Assembly (NCBI RefSeq): GCF_051401765.1
Contig: NW_027480504.1
Coordinates: forward strand, 1,116,001-1,180,000
Direction of reading: 5' to 3'
DNA from: Calliopsis andreniformis
Lineage: Eukaryota > Arthropoda > Insecta > Hymenoptera > Andrenidae
DNA: 64,000 bases
The notes beneath the pieces are model-generated. The model was not told where the DNA came from, made no database searches, and saw only the letters and a program-made list of their open reading frames with translations. The position numbers were made by a program, and so were the translations under genes. The stretch's first letter is position 1. Each line of letters opens with the position of its first letter. Positions 24,472 through 38,739 of this stretch are shown in pieces.

Positions 24472-27400
24472 ATGCTCAATCCACATTCTTCAATCCGCAA
24501 TACCCAATCCTCAGTCTATAATACTCAATACTCAATCCTCAATTCTCAATGCTCAATCCTCAGCCCTCAGTCCTCAAACATCAATCCTCAACCCTCAGCC
24601 CTCATCCTGAATCCTCAATCCTCAATCCTCAATCCACAATCTTCAATCCTCAATACTCAATCTTCAATAATCAATCCTCAATTCTCAATCCTCAATACTC
24701 AATCCTCAATCGTCAATACTTAATCCCCAATCCTCAATCTTCAATCCTCAATCCTCAATCCTCAATCCTCAACCCTTGATCTTCAGTCCTCAATACACAA
24801 TCTTCAATCCTCAATCCTCAATCCTCAAACCTCAATCCTCAATCCTCAATCCTCAATCCTCAATCCTCAATCCTCAATCCTCAACCTTCAATCCTCAATA
24901 CTCAATATTCAATCCTCAATCCTCAATCCTCAATGCTCAATCCTCAATCCTCAATCCTCAAATCTCAATCCTCAATCCTCAATCCTCAGACCTCAAACAG
25001 CAATGCTCAACCCTCAGTCCTCGTCCTCAATCCACAACCATCAATACTCAATCCTCAATCTTCAATCATCAATATTCAATCTTCAGTCCTCAATCCTCAA
25101 TCCTCAATCCACATCCTCAATCCTCAATCCTCAATGTTCAATCCGCAGTACCCAATCCTCAATCTTCAATCCTCAATCCTCAATCCTCAATCCTCAATCG
25201 CCAGGCTTCAATCCTCAATACTCAACCTTCAATCCCCAATCCTCAATCCTCATTCCTCAATCCTCATTCTTCAATCCTCAACACCCAATCCTCAATCTTC
25301 AATCCTCAATCCTCAATTCTCAATCCTCAATCCTCAATCCTCAGACCTCAAACAGCAATGCTCAACCCTCAGTCGTCGTCCTCAATCCACAACCATCAAT
25401 ACTCAATCCTCAATCTTCAATCATCAATATTCAATCTTCAGTCCTCAATCCTCAATCCTCAATCCTCAATCCTCAATCCTCAATCCTCAATGTTCAATCC
25501 GCAATACCCAATCCTCAATCTTCAATCCTCAATCCTCAATCCTCAATCCTCAATACTCAATCCTCAATCCTCAATGCTCAATGCTCAATCCTCAATCCTC
25601 AGTCCTCAATCCTCAGTCCTCAATCCTCAAACCTCAATCCTTAACCGTCAGTCCTCGTCCTTAAACCTCAACCCTCAATCCTCAATCCTCAATCTTCAAT
25701 CATCAATACTCAATCTTCAATCCTCAATCCCCAATCCTCAATCCTCAATCCTCAATCTTCAGCCATACGTCCGCAACAATCAATTGTCAATCCTCAATCC
25801 TCAATAGAATATCCTCAATTCACAGTTTTCAATACTCAATCCCCATTCTTCAATCTTCAAATCTCAATCCACAAACATCAATTCTCATCACGCAACCCTC
25901 AAAACTCAGCCCTCAATCTTCAATCCTCAATCCCCAATCCTCAATCTTCAATCCTCAATACTCAATCTTCAATCCTCAATCCTCAATTCTCAATACTCAA
26001 TGCTCAATACTCAATCGTCAATCCTCAATCCCCAATCCTCAATCTTCAATCCTCAATCCTCAATCCTCAATCCTCAATCATCAATCTTCAATCCTCAATA
26101 CTCAATCTTCAATCCTCTATCCTCAAACCTCAATCCTCAATCCTCAATCCTCAATCCTCAATCTTCAATCCTCAATACTCAAACTGCAATCCTCAATCCT
26201 CAGTCCTCACTCCTCAATCCTCATTCTTCAATCCTCAATACTCAATCTTCTATCCTCAATCCTCAATCCTCAATCCTCAATTCTCAGTCCTCATTCTTCA
26301 ATCCTCAATCTTCAATCCTCAATCTTCAATCCTCAATCCTCAGCCCTCATTCTCAATCCTCAATCCACAATCCTCAAACCTCAATCCTCAACCGTCAGAA
26401 CTCGTCCTCAATCCTCAACCCTCAATCCCCAATCCTCCCATCTTCAATCATCAATACTCAATCTTCAATCCTCAATCCTCAATCCTCAGTCCGCAAACCT
26501 CAATCCTCAATCCTCAATCCTCAATCGTCAGGCTTCAATCCTCAGTACTCAATCTTCAATCCTCAATCCTCAATACTCATTCCTCAATCCTCATTCTTCA
26601 ATCCTCAATACCCAATCCTCAATCTTGAATCCTCAATCCTCAATCCTCAACTCTCAATCCTCAATCCTCAGTCCTCAGTCCTCAAACCTCAATCCTCAGC
26701 CCTCAGCCCTCATCCTCAATCCTCAATCCTCAATCTTCAATCCTCAATCCTCAATCCTCAATACTCAATCTTCAATCCTCAATCCTCAGTAATCAAACCT
26801 CAATTCTGAATCCTCAATCCTGAGTCCTCAATCTTCAGCCCTCAGTCCTCAACAATCAGTAGTCAATCCTCATTCCTCAATAGAATATCCTCAATTCACA
26901 GTTTTCAACACTCAATACTCAATCTGCAATTTTCAAACCTCTATCCACAAACATCAATTCTCATCACTCAACCCTCAACACTCAGTCCTCAATGTTCAAT
27001 CCTCAATCCTCAATTCTCAACATTCAATCCTCAATACTGAATCTTCAATCCGCAATCCTCAATCCTCAACCCTCAATCCTCAATACTCAACCTTCAAACC
27101 TCAGTCTCCAATCCTCAATCTTCTATCCTCAATACTCAATCCTCAATCCTCAATCCTCAATCCTCAATCTTCAATCCTCAATCCTCAATCCTCAATCCAC
27201 AATCCTCAAACCTCAATCCTCAACCGTCAGTCCTCGCCCTCAATCCCCTACCCTCAATCCTTAATCCTCCCATCTTCAATCATCAATACTCAATCTTCAA
27301 ACCTCAATCCTCGATCCTCAGTCCTCAAACCTCAATCCTGAATCCTCAATCCTGAATCCTCAATCTTCAGCCCTGAGTCCTCAACAATCAGTTGTCAACT

Positions 27401-28423
27401 CTCAATCCTCAATAGAATATCATCAATTCACAGTTTTCAATACTCAATACTCAATCTGCAATCTTCGAATCTCTATACACAAACATCAATTCTCATCATT
27501 CAACTCTCAACACTCAGTCCCCAATCCTCAATCTTCAATCCTCAATCCTCAATCCACAATCCTCGATCCTCAATCCTCAATCTTCAATCCTTTATACTCA
27601 ATCTTCAATAATCAATCCTCAATCCTCAATCCTCAATACTCAATCCTCAATCGTCAATACTCACTCCCCAATCCTCAATCTTCAATCCTCAATCCTCAAT
27701 CCTCAATCCTCAATCCTCAACCCTCAATCCTCAATCGTCAATCTTCAATCCTCAATACTCAATCTTCTATCCTCAATCCTCAATCCTCAATCCTCAATTC
27801 TCAGTCCTCATTCTTCAATCCTCAATCTTCAATCCTCAATCTTCAATCCTCAATCCTCAGCCCTCATTCTCAATCCTCAATCCACAATCCTCAATCCTCA
27901 ATCCTCAACCGTCAGACCTCGTCCTCAATCCTCAACCCTCAATCCTCAATCATCAATCCTCAATCCTCAATCCTCAATACTCAATCTTCAATCCTCAATC
28001 CTCAATTCTCAATCCTCAGTAATCAATCCTCAATCTTCAATACTGAATCGTCAATCCGCAGTCCTCAATCCTCAATCCTCAATCCTCGTTCCTCAAACCT
28101 CATTCCTCAACCCTCAGTCCTCACACTCAATTCTCGATTCTCAATCCTCAATCCTCAATCCTCAACCTTCAATCCTCAATAATCAACCTCCAATCCTAGA
28201 TCCTCGATCCCCAATCCTCAATCGTTAACCCTCTATAATCAATCCTCAATCCCCATTCCTCAATCTTCATTACTCAATGCTCAATCCTCAATCTTCAATC
28301 CTCAATCCTCAATCCTCAATCCTCAATCCTCAATCCTTAATCTTCAGTCCTCAATACACAATCTTCAATCCTCAATCCTCAATCCTTAATCCTCAATTCT
28401 CAATCCTCAATCCTCAATCCTCA
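24472..28423 (+). repeat. 4-kb HOR, copy 2 of 3
   Basis: This copy is 3,952 bp. It has the same landmark order as copy 1 but lacks exactly 315 bp (45 heptamers) containing element B: element A at 25,821 follows the copy start by 1,349 bp, against 1,664 bp in copy 1. It makes up most of that length further on, with additional segments at about 27.57-27.9 kb. Confidence 0.9.
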
Positions 28424-30850
28424 ATGCTCAATCCACATTCTTCAATCCGCAATACCCAATCCTCAGTCTATAATACTCAATACTCAATCCTCAATTCTCA
28501 ATGCTCAATCCTCAGCCCTCAGTCCTCAAACATCAATCCTCAACCCTCAGCCCTCATCCTCAATCCTCAATCCTCAATCCTCAATCCACAATCTTCAATC
28601 CTCAATACTCAATCTTCAATAATCAATCCTCAATTCTCAATCCCCAATCCTCAATCTTCAATCCTCAATCCTCAATCCTCAATCCTCAACCCTTAATCTT
28701 CAGTCCTCAATACACAATCTTCAATCCTCAATCCTCAATCCTCAAACCTCAATCCTCAATCCTCAATCCTCAATCCTCAATCCTCAATCCTCAATCCTCA
28801 ATCTTCAATCCTCAATACTCAATATTCAATCCTCAATCCTCAATCCTCAATGCTCAATCCTCAATCCTCAATCCTCAATTCTCAATCCTCAATCCTCAAT
28901 CCTCAGACCTCAAACAGCAATGCTCAACCCTCAGTCCTCGTCCTCAATCCACAACCATCAATACTCAATCCTCAATCTTCAATCATCAATATTCAATCTT
29001 CAGTCCTCAATCCTCAATCCTCAATCCACATCCTCAATCCTCAATCCTCAATGTTCAATCCGCAATACCCAATCCTCAATCTTCAATCCTCAATCCTCAA
29101 TCCTCAATCCTCAATCGCCAGGCTTCAATCCTCAATACTCAACCTTCAATCCCCAATCCTCAATCCTCATTCCTCAATCCTCATTCTTCAATCCTCAACA
29201 CCCAATCCTCAATCTTCAATCCTCAATCCTCAATTCTCAATCCTCAATCCTCAATCCTCAGACCTCAAACAGCAATGCTCAACCCTCAGTCGTCGTCCTC
29301 AATCCACAACCATCAATACTCAATCCTCAATCTTCAATCATCAATATTCAATCTTCAGTCCTCAATCCTCAATCCTCAATCCTCAATCCTCAATCCTCAA
29401 TCCTCAATGTTCAATCCGCAATACCCAATCCTCAATCTTCAATCCTCAATCCTCAATCCTCAATCCTCAATACTCAATCCTCAATCCTCAATGCTCAATG
29501 CTCAATCCTCAATCCTCAGTCCTCAATCCTCAGTCCTCAATCCTCAAACCTCAATCCTTAACCGTCAGTCCTCGTCCTTAAACCTCAACCCTCAATCCTC
29601 AATCCTCAATCTTCAATCATCAATACTCAATCTTCAATCCTCAATCCCCAATCCTCAATCCTCAATCCTCAATCCTCAATATTCAGCGCACAACACTCAA
29701 CCAACAATCCTCAATACTCGACCATCAATCCTCAATTCTCAATACTCAATAGAATATCCTGAATTCTCATGGTTCAATACTCAATCCACAATATTCAATA
29801 ATCAAGTCTCAATTCTCAAACATCAATTCTCAACACTCAATCCTCAACACTCAGTCCTCTCTCTTCAATCCTCAATCATCAATCCTCAATCCTCAAGCGT
29901 CAGTCCCCAATCCTCAATCCTCAACCCTCAATCCTCAGTCCTCAAACCTCCACACCGAATCCTCAATCCTGAATCCTCAATCTTCAGCCATACGTCCGCA
30001 ACAATCAATTGTCAATCCTCAATCCTCAATAGAATATCCTCAATTCACAGTTTTCAATACTCAATCCCCATTCTTCAATCTTCAAATCTCAATCCACAAA
30101 CATCAATTCTCATCACGCAACCCTCAAAACTCAGCCCTCAATCTTCAATCCTCAATCCCCAATCCTCAATCTTCAATCCTCAATACTCAATCTTCAATCC
30201 TCAATCCTCAATTCTCAATACTCAATGCTCAATACTCAATCGTCAATCCTCAATCCCCAATCCTCAATCTTCAATCCTGAATCCTCAATCCCCAATCCTC
30301 AATCATCAATCTTCAATCCTCAATACTCAATCTTCAATCCTCTATCCTCAAACCTCAATCCTCAATCCTCAATCCTCAATCCTCAATCTTCAATCCTCAA
30401 TACTCAAACTGCAATCCTCAATCCTCAGTCCTCACTCCTCAATCCTCATTCTTCAATCCTCAATACCGAATCCTCAATCTTCAATCCTCAATTCTCAATC
30501 CTCAATTCTCAATCCTCAATCCTCAATCCTCAGACTTCAAACACTAATACTCGACCCTCAGTCCTCGTCCTCAATCCACAACCCTCAATCCTCAATCCTC
30601 AATCTTCAATCATTAATATTCAATCTTCAATCCTCAATCCTCAATCCTCAATCCTCAACCCTCAATCCCCGATGCTCAACCCTCAATACCCAACCCTCAG
30701 TCTTCAATCCTCAATCCTCAATCCTCAATCCTCAATCCTCAATCCTCAGTCCTCAATCCTCAATCTTCAATCCTCAATACTCAATCTTCAATCCTCAATC
30801 CTCAATCCTCAATCCTCAATCTTCAATCCTCAATACTGAATCTTCAATCC
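28424..30850 (+). repeat. 4-kb HOR, copy 3 of 3 (right part replaced)
   Basis: This copy starts like copies 1 and 2, keeps element B (29,681 onward) and element A at 30,046 (1,622 bp from the start, six heptamers fewer than copy 1), and follows copy 1 to about 30.48 kb. It then moves into a different heptamer order and lacks the element A pair found at 23,225/23,757 and 26,897/27,429. Confidence 0.87.
29681..30620 (+). repeat. 1.89-kb offset duplication, copy 1
   Basis: This segment matches about 31,568-32,507. ATTCAGCGCACAAC at 29,681 maps to 31,568, GAATTCTCATGG at 29,761 to 31,648, element A at 30,046 to 31,933, and AATGCTCAATACTC at 30,225 to 32,112. All offsets are exactly 1,887. Confidence 0.88.
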
Positions 30851-31567
30851 TCAATCTTCAATCCCCAATGTTCAATCCGCAATACCCAATCCTCAATCTT
30901 CAATACTCAATCCTCAATCCTCAATCCTCAATCCTCAATCTTCAATCCTCAGTACTCAATCTGCAATCCTCAATACTCAATCCTCAATCCTCAATCCACA
31001 TTCTTCAATTCTCAACACCCAATCCTCAATCTTCAATCCTCAATCCTCAGTCCTCAATTCTCAATCCTCAATCCTCAATCCTCAGACCTCAAATATCAAT
31101 ACTCAACCCTCAGTCCTCGTCCTCAATCCACAACCCTCAATCCTCGATCCTCAATCTTCAATCATCAATATTCAATCTTAAATCCTCAATCCTCAATCAT
31201 CAATACTCAATCCACAATCCTCAATGTTCATTCCTCAATACCCAATCCTCAATCTTCAATCCTCAATCCTCAATCCTCAATCCTCAATCCTCAATCCTCA
31301 ATCCTCAATCCTCAACCCTCAATCCACAATGCTCAATCCTCAATACCCAATCCTCAGCCTTCAATCCTCAATCCTCAATCCTCAATTCTCAATCCTCAAT
31401 TCTCAGTCCTCAATCCTCAATCTTCAATCCTCAATCCTCAATAGTCAATCCTCCATCCTGAGCCCTCAATTCTCAATCCTCAATCCTCAATCCTCAGACC
31501 TCAAACATCAATACTCAACCCTCAGTCCTCGTCCTCAATCCTCAATCCTCAATCCTCAATCCTCAAT
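30850..31567 (+). repeat. Satellite between the two 1.89-kb copies
   Basis: This is plain heptamer satellite without elements A or B. The segment from 31,329 (ATGCTCAATCCTCAATACCC) recurs at 32,510, an offset of 1,181 bp, and both copies run on to a CCTCAGACCTCAAACATC segment. Confidence 0.75.
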
Positions 31568-32507
31568 ATTCAGCGCACAACCCTCAACCAACAATCCTCA
31601 ATACTCGACCATCAATCCTCAATTCTCAATACTGAATAGAATATCCTGAATTCTCATGGTTCAATACTCAATCCACAATATTCAATAATCAAGTCTCATT
31701 TCTCAAACATCAATTCTCAACACTCAATCCTCAACAGTCAGTCCTCTCTCTTCAATCCTCCATCATCAATCCTCAATCCTCAAGCGTCAATACCCAATCC
31801 TCAATCCTCAACCCTCAATCCTCAGTCCTCAAACCTCCACCCCGAATCCTCAATCCTGAATCCTCAATCTTCAGCCATACGTCCGCAACAATCAATTGTC
31901 AATCCTCAATCCTCAATAGAATATCCTCAACTCACAGTTTTCAATACTCAATCCCCATTCTTCAATCTTCAAATCTCAATCCACAAACATCAATTCTCAT
32001 CTCGCAACCCTCAACACTCAGTCCTCAATCTTCAATCCTCAATCCTCAATCCTCAATCTTCAATCCTCAATACTCAATCTTCAATCCTCGATCCTCAATT
32101 CTCAATACTCAATGCTCAATACTCAATCATCAATCCCCAATCCCCAATCCTCAATCTTCAATCCTCAATCCTCAATCCTCAATCCTCAGTCCTCAATCTT
32201 CAATCCTCAATACTCAATCATCAATCTTCAATCCTCAATACTCAAACTGCAATCCTCAATCCTCAGTCCTCACTCCTGAATCCTCATTCTTCAATCCTCA
32301 ATACCGAATCCTCAATCTTCAATCCTCAATTCTCAATCCTCAATTCTCAATCCTCAATCCTCAATCCTCAGACTTCAAACACCAATACTCAACCCTCAGT
32401 CCTCGTCCTCAATCCACAACCCTCAATCCTCAATCCTCAATCTTCAATCATTAATATTCAATCTTCAATCCTCAATCCTCAATCCTCAATCCTCAACCCT
32501 CAATCCC
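31568..32507 (+). repeat. 1.89-kb offset duplication, copy 2
   Basis: This is the second copy of 29,681-30,620, with scattered substitutions (for example ACTGAATAGAATATC here). It carries element B and the element A copy at 31,933, which reads CTCACAGTTT. Confidence 0.87.
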
Positions 32508-33186
32508 CAATGCTCAATCCTCAATACCCAATCCTCAGCCTTCAATCCTCAATCCTCAATCCTCAATCCTCAATCCTCAATTCTCAGTCCTCAATCCTCA
32601 ATCTTCAATCCTCAATCCTCAATATTCAATCCTCAATCCTCAGTCCTCAATTCTCAATCCTCAATCCTCAATCCTCAGACCTCAAACATCAATACTCAAC
32701 CCTCAGTCCTCGTCCTCAATCCTCAATCCTCAATCCTCAATCCTCAATCCTCAATCCTCAATGTTCAATCCGCAGTACCCAATCCTCAATCTTCAAACCT
32801 CAATCCTCAATCCTCAATCCTCAATCCTCAATCCTCAATCCTCTATCCTCAATCCTCAGTCCACGAACCACAAACCTGTATCCTCAATCCTGAATCCTCA
32901 ATCTTCAGACCTCAGTCGTCAACAATCAGTTGGCAATTCTCAATCCTCAATAGAATATCATCAACTCACAGTTTTCAATACTCAATACTCAATCTGCAAT
33001 CTTCGAATCTCTGTCCACAAACATCAATTCTCATCATTCAACCCTCAACACTCAGTCCCCAATCCTCAATCTTCAATCCTCAATCCTCAATACTCAATAT
33101 TCAATCCTTAATCCTCAGTCATCAATCTTCAATCCTCAATGCTCAATCCTCAATCCTCAATCCTCAGTCCTCAATCCTCAATCCTC

Positions 33187-34080
33187 AATCCTCAAACCTC
33201 AATCCTCAACAGTCAGTCCTCGTCCTCAAACCTCAACCCTCAATCCTCAATCCTCAGTCTTCAATCATCAATACTCAATCTTCAATCCTCAATCCTCAAT
33301 CCTCAATCATCAATCCTCAATCCTCAATCCTCAATATTCAACGCACAACCCTCAACCATCAATCCTCAATACTCAACCATCAAGCCTCAAATCTCAATAC
33401 TCAATAGAATATCCTGAATTCTCATGGTTCAATACTCAATCCACAATATTCAATAATCAAATCTCAATCCTCAAACATCAATTCTCAACACTCAACCCTC
33501 AACACTCAGTCCTCTCTCTTCAATCCTCCATCCTCAATCCTCAATCTTCAATCCTCAATCTTCAGCCATATGTCTTCAACAATCAATTGTCAATCCTCAA
33601 TCATCAATAGAATATCCTCAATTCACAGTTTTCAATACTCAATCCCCATTCTTCAATCTTCAAATCTCAATCCACAAACATCAACTCTCATCACGCATCC
33701 CTCAACACTCAGTCCTCAATCTTCAATCCTCAATCCTCAATTCTCAATCTTCAATCCTCAATACTGAACCTTCAATCCTCAATCCTCAATCCTCAGTCCT
33801 CAGTCCTCAATCCTCAATCCTCTATCTTCAATCCTCAGTCCCCGATCCTCAATCTTCAACCCTCAATCCTCAATCCTCAATCCTCGATCCTGAGTACCCA
33901 ATCCACAGTCTTCAATCCCCAATCCTCAATCCTCAATTCTCAATCCTCAATCCTCAATCCTCAGACCTCAAACAGCAATACTCAACCCTCACTCGTCGTC
34001 CTCAATCCACAACCATCAATACTGAATCCTCAACCTTCAATCATCAATATTCAATCTTCAGTCCTCAATCCTCAATCCTC
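33187..34080 (+). repeat. 0.9-kb tandem duplication, copy 1
   Basis: AACAGTCAGTCCTCGTCC at 33,209 recurs 894 bp later, and GAATTCTCATGG at 33,416 recurs at 34,310. Beyond about 33.5 kb the offset grows to 971, so this copy lacks 77 bp (11 heptamers) containing CTCCACCCCGAATCC. It holds element A at 33,624. Confidence 0.87.
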
Positions 34081-35051
34081 AATCCTCAAACCTCAATCCT
34101 CAACAGTCAGTCCTCGTCCTCAAACCTCAACCCTCAATCCTCAATCCTCAGTCTTCAATCATCAATACTCAATCTTCAATCCTCAATCCTCAATCCTCAA
34201 TCATCAATCCTCAATCCTCAATCCTCAATATTCAACGCACAACCCTCAACCATCAATCCTCAATACTCAACCATCAAGCCTCAAATCTCAATACTCAATA
34301 GAATATCCTGAATTCTCATGGTTCAATACTCAATCCACAATATTCAATAATCAAATCTCAATCCTCAAACATCAATTCTCAACACTCAACCCTCAACACT
34401 CAGTCCTCTCTCTTCAATCCTCCATCCTCAGTCCTCAATCCTCAAGCGTCAATCCTCAATCCTCAATCCTCAACCCTCAATCCTCAGTCCTCAAACCTCC
34501 ACCCCGAATCCTCAATCCAGAATCCTCAATCTTCAGCCATAAGTCTTCAACAATCAATTGTCAATCCTCAATCATCAATAGAATATCCTCAATTCACAGT
34601 TTTCAATACTCAATCCCCATTCTTCAATCTTCAAATCTCAATCCACAAACATCAACTCTCATCACGCATCCCTCAACACTCAGTCCTCAATCTTCAATCC
34701 TCAATCCTCAATTCTCAATCTTCAATCCTCAATACTGAACCTTCAATCCTCAATCCTCAATCCTCAGTCCTCAGTCCTCAATCCTCAATCCTCTATCTTC
34801 AATCCTCAGTCCCCGATCCTCAATCTTCAACCCTCAATCCTCAATCCTCAATCCTCGATCCTCAGTACCCAATCCACAGTCTTCAATCCCCAATCCTCAA
34901 TCCTCAATTCTCAATCCTCAATCCTCAATCCTCAGACCTCAAACAGCAATACTCAACCCTCACTCGTCGTCCTCAATCCACAACCATCAATACTGAATCC
35001 TCAACCTTCCATCATCAATATTCAATCTTCAGTCCTCAATCCTCAATCCTC
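34081..35051 (+). repeat. 0.9-kb tandem duplication, copy 2
   Basis: This 971-bp copy includes the 77-bp segment absent from copy 1. It holds element B (34,310) and element A (34,595). The match ends at about 35,051, where the sequence turns to CCTAAATCC. Confidence 0.87.
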
Positions 35052-38000
35052 AATCCTAAATCCTCAATCCTCAATCCTCAATGTTCAATCCGCAATACCC
35101 AATCCTCAATCTTCAAACGTCAATCCTCAATCCTCAATCCTCAATCCTCAATCCTCAATCCTCAATCCTCAATCATCAGCCCACGAACCACAAACCTGTA
35201 TCCTCACTCCTGAATCCTCAACCTTCAGACCTCAGTCCTCAACAACCAGTTGGCAATTCTCAATCCTCAATAGAATATCATCAATTCACAGTTTTCAATA
35301 CTCAATACTGAATCTGCAATCTTCGAATCTCTGTCCACAAACATCAATTCTCATCATTCAACCCTCAACACTCAATCCGCAATCCTCAATATTCAATCCT
35401 CAATCCACAATCCTCACTCCACAATCCTCAACGCTCAATCCTCAATACTCAATTTTCAATGCTCATTCCTCAATCCTCAATCCTCATTTCTCAATACTCA
35501 ATCGTCAATCTTCAATCCTCAATACTCAATCTTCAATCCCCAATCCTTAATCCTCGGTCCTCAATCCTCAATCGTCAATCTCCAATCCTGAATACTCAAT
35601 CTTCAGTCCTCAATCCTCAATCCTCAACCATCAATCCTCAACCCTCATTCTTCAATCCTCAATACCCAATCCTCAATCTTCAATCCTCAATCCTCAATCC
35701 TCAATCTTCAATCCTCAGTCCCCAATCCTCAATCTTCAACCCTCAATCCTCAATCCTCAATCCTCGATCCTCAGTCCTCAATCCTCAATCCTCAATCCTC
35801 AATCCTCAATCTTCAATCCTCAATACTCAATCTCCAATCCTCAAACCTCAGTCCTCAAACCTCAATTCTGAATCCTCAAATCTCAATTCTGAATCCTCAG
35901 TCCTGAACCCTCAATCTTCAGCTCTCAGTCCTCAACAATCAGTTGTCAATTCTCCATCCTCAATAGAATATACTCAAATCACAGTTTTCAATACACAATG
36001 CTCAATCTGCAATCTTCAAATCTCTATCCACAAACATCAATTCTCATCACTCAACCCTCAACACTCAGTCCTCAATGTTCAATCCTCAATCCTCAATCCT
36101 CAAGCATCAATCCTCAATCCTCAACCCTCAGTCCTCAAACCTTTATCCTGAATCCTCAATCCTGAATCCTCAATCTTCAGCCGTGAGTCCTCAACAATCA
36201 GTTGCCAATCTTCAATCCTCAATATAATATCCTCAATTCACAGTTTTCAATAAACAGTACTCAATCTGCAATCTTCAGATCTCTATCCACAAACATCAAT
36301 TCTCATCACTCAACCCTGAATACTCAGTCCCTAATCCTCAATCTTCAATCCTCAATCCTCTATCCTCAATCCTCAATCCTCAATCTTAATCTTCAATCCT
36401 CAATACTCAATCTTCAATCCTCAATCCTCAATCCTCAATCCTCAATCCTCAATCTTCAATCCACAATACTCAATCTTCAATCCTCAATCCTCAATTCTCA
36501 ATCCTCAATCCTCAATCCTCAATCCTCAATCCTCAACCATCAATCTTCAGTCCTCAATACTCAATCTGCAATCCTCAATCCTCAATCCTCAATCCTCAAT
36601 CCTCATTCTTCAATCCTCAATGCCCAGTCCTCAATCTTCAATCCTCAATCCTCAATCCTCAATTCTCAATCCTCAATCCTCAATCCTCAGCCTTCAATCC
36701 TCAACACTCAATCTCCAATCCTCAAACCTCAGTCCTCAAACCTCAATTCTGAATCCTCAAATCTCAATTCTGAATCCTCAATCCTGAACCCTCAATCTTC
36801 AGCCCACTGTCCTCAACAATCAGTTGTCAATCCTCAATCCTCAACAGAATATCCTCAATTCACAGGTTTCAATACCCAATACTCAACCTGAAATCTTCAA
36901 ATATCTATCCACAAACATCAATTCTCACCACTCAACCCTCAATACTCAGTCCCCAATCCTCAATCTTCAATCCTCAATCCTCAATCCTCAATCCTCAATC
37001 CTCAACCTTCAATCCCCAATACTCAATCTTCAATCCTCAATCCTCAATCCTCGGTCCTCAATCCTCAATCGTCGATCTCCAATCCTGAATACTCAATCTT
37101 CAATACTCAATCCTCAATCCTCAATCCTCAATCCTCAATCCTCATTCTTCAATCCTCAATAACCAATCCTCAATCTTCAATCCTCAATCCTCAATACTCA
37201 ATCTTCAATCCTCAGTCCCCAATCCTCAATCTTCAACCCTCAATCCTCAATCCTCAATCCTCGATCCTCAGTCCTCAATCCTCAATCCTCAATCCTCAAT
37301 CCTCAATCTTCAATCCTCAATCATCAATCCTCAATCCTCAATCCTCAGTCCTCAAACCTTTATCCTGAATCCTCAATCCTGAATCCTCAATCTTCAGCCG
37401 TGAGTCCTCAACAATCAGTTGCCAATCCTCAATCCTCAATAGAATATCCTCAATTCACAGTTTTCAATAAACAGTACTCAATCTGCAATCTTCAGATCTC
37501 TATCCACAAACATCAATTCTCATCACTCAACCCTGAATACTCAGTCCCTAATCCTCAATCTTCAATCCTCAATCCTCTATCCTCAATCCTCAATCCTCAA
37601 TCTTAACCTTCAATCCTCAATACTCAATCTTCAATCCTCAATCCTCAATCCTCAATCCTCAATCCTCAATCTTCAATCCGCAATACTCAATCTTCAATCC
37701 TCAATCCTCAATTCTCAATCCTCAATCCTCAATCCTGAATCCTCAATCGTCAATCTTCAATCCTCAATACTCAATCTTCAATCCTCAATCCTCAATCCTC
37801 AATCCTCAATCCTCAATCCTCATTCTTCAATCACAACCCTCAATCCTCTATCTTCAATCCTCAATCCTCAATCCTCAATCCTCAACCCTCAATCTTCAAT
37901 CCTCAGTCCTCAAACCTCAATCCTGAATCCCCTATCCTGAATCCTCAATCTTCAGCCCTCAGTCCTCTACAATCAGTTGTCAATCCTCAATCCTCAATAG

Positions 38001-38739
38001 AGTATCATCAATTCACAGTTTTCATTACTCAATACTCAATCTGCAATCTTCAAATCTCTATACACAAACACCAATTCTCATCACTCAACTCTCAACACTC
38101 AGTCCCCAATCCTGAATATTCAATTCTCAATCCTCAATCCACAATCCTCAACGTTCAATCCTCAATACTCAATCTTCAATGCTCATTCCTCAATCCTCAA
38201 TCCTCAATTCTCAATCCTCAATCGTCAATCTTCAATCGTCTATACTCAATCTTCAATCCTCAATCCTCAATCCTCGGTCCTCAATCCTCGGTCCTCAATC
38301 CTCAACCGTCAATCTCCAATCCTGAATACTCAATCTTCAATCCTCAATCATCAATCCTCAGTCCTCAACCTTCAATCCTCAGCACTCAAACTGCAATCCT
38401 CAATCCTTAGTAGTCACTCCTCAATCCTCATTCTTCAATCCTCAATACCGAATCCTCAATCTTCAATCCTCAATCCTCAATCCTCAATACCCAATCCTCA
38501 GTCTTCAATCCTCAATCCTCAATCCTCAATCCTCAATCCTCAATCGTCAGCCCTCGTACTCAATCCTCAACACTCAATCCTCAATCCTCAATATTCAATC
38601 ATCAATACTCAATCTTCAATCCTCAATCCTCAATCCTCAATCCTCAATCCTCAATTCTCAGTCCTCAATACTCAATCCTCAATCGTCAATCCTCAATCCC
38701 CAATCCTCAATCTTCAATCCTCGTTCCTCAATCCTCAAT
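35052..38739 (+). repeat. Diverged satellite mosaic
   Basis: This is heptamer satellite with element A at 35,287, 35,980, 36,239, 36,861, 37,456 and 38,014. The segment at about 35,640-36,130 is related to 45,630-46,120 and 60,320-60,810, sharing a twice-repeated AATTCTGAATCCTCAAATC motif. The segment at about 36.2-36.5 kb is a diverged relative of 7.7-8.0 kb and 44.24-44.5 kb. I found no long near-identical partner for the whole stretch, so it may be an older part of the array. Confidence 0.7.

Noticed and set aside
28501..31461. Longest open reading frame (986 codons) and the many other + strand frames with SSILNPQ repeats, as protein-coding genes
   Set aside because: They follow from the 7-bp repeat. 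All three + frames are open and overlap with the same peptide, none is on the - strand because TGA recurs every seven codons there, starts fall at chance ATG variants, and stops at chance TAA, TAG or TGA variants. There is no non-repeat domain, signal peptide or codon pattern.
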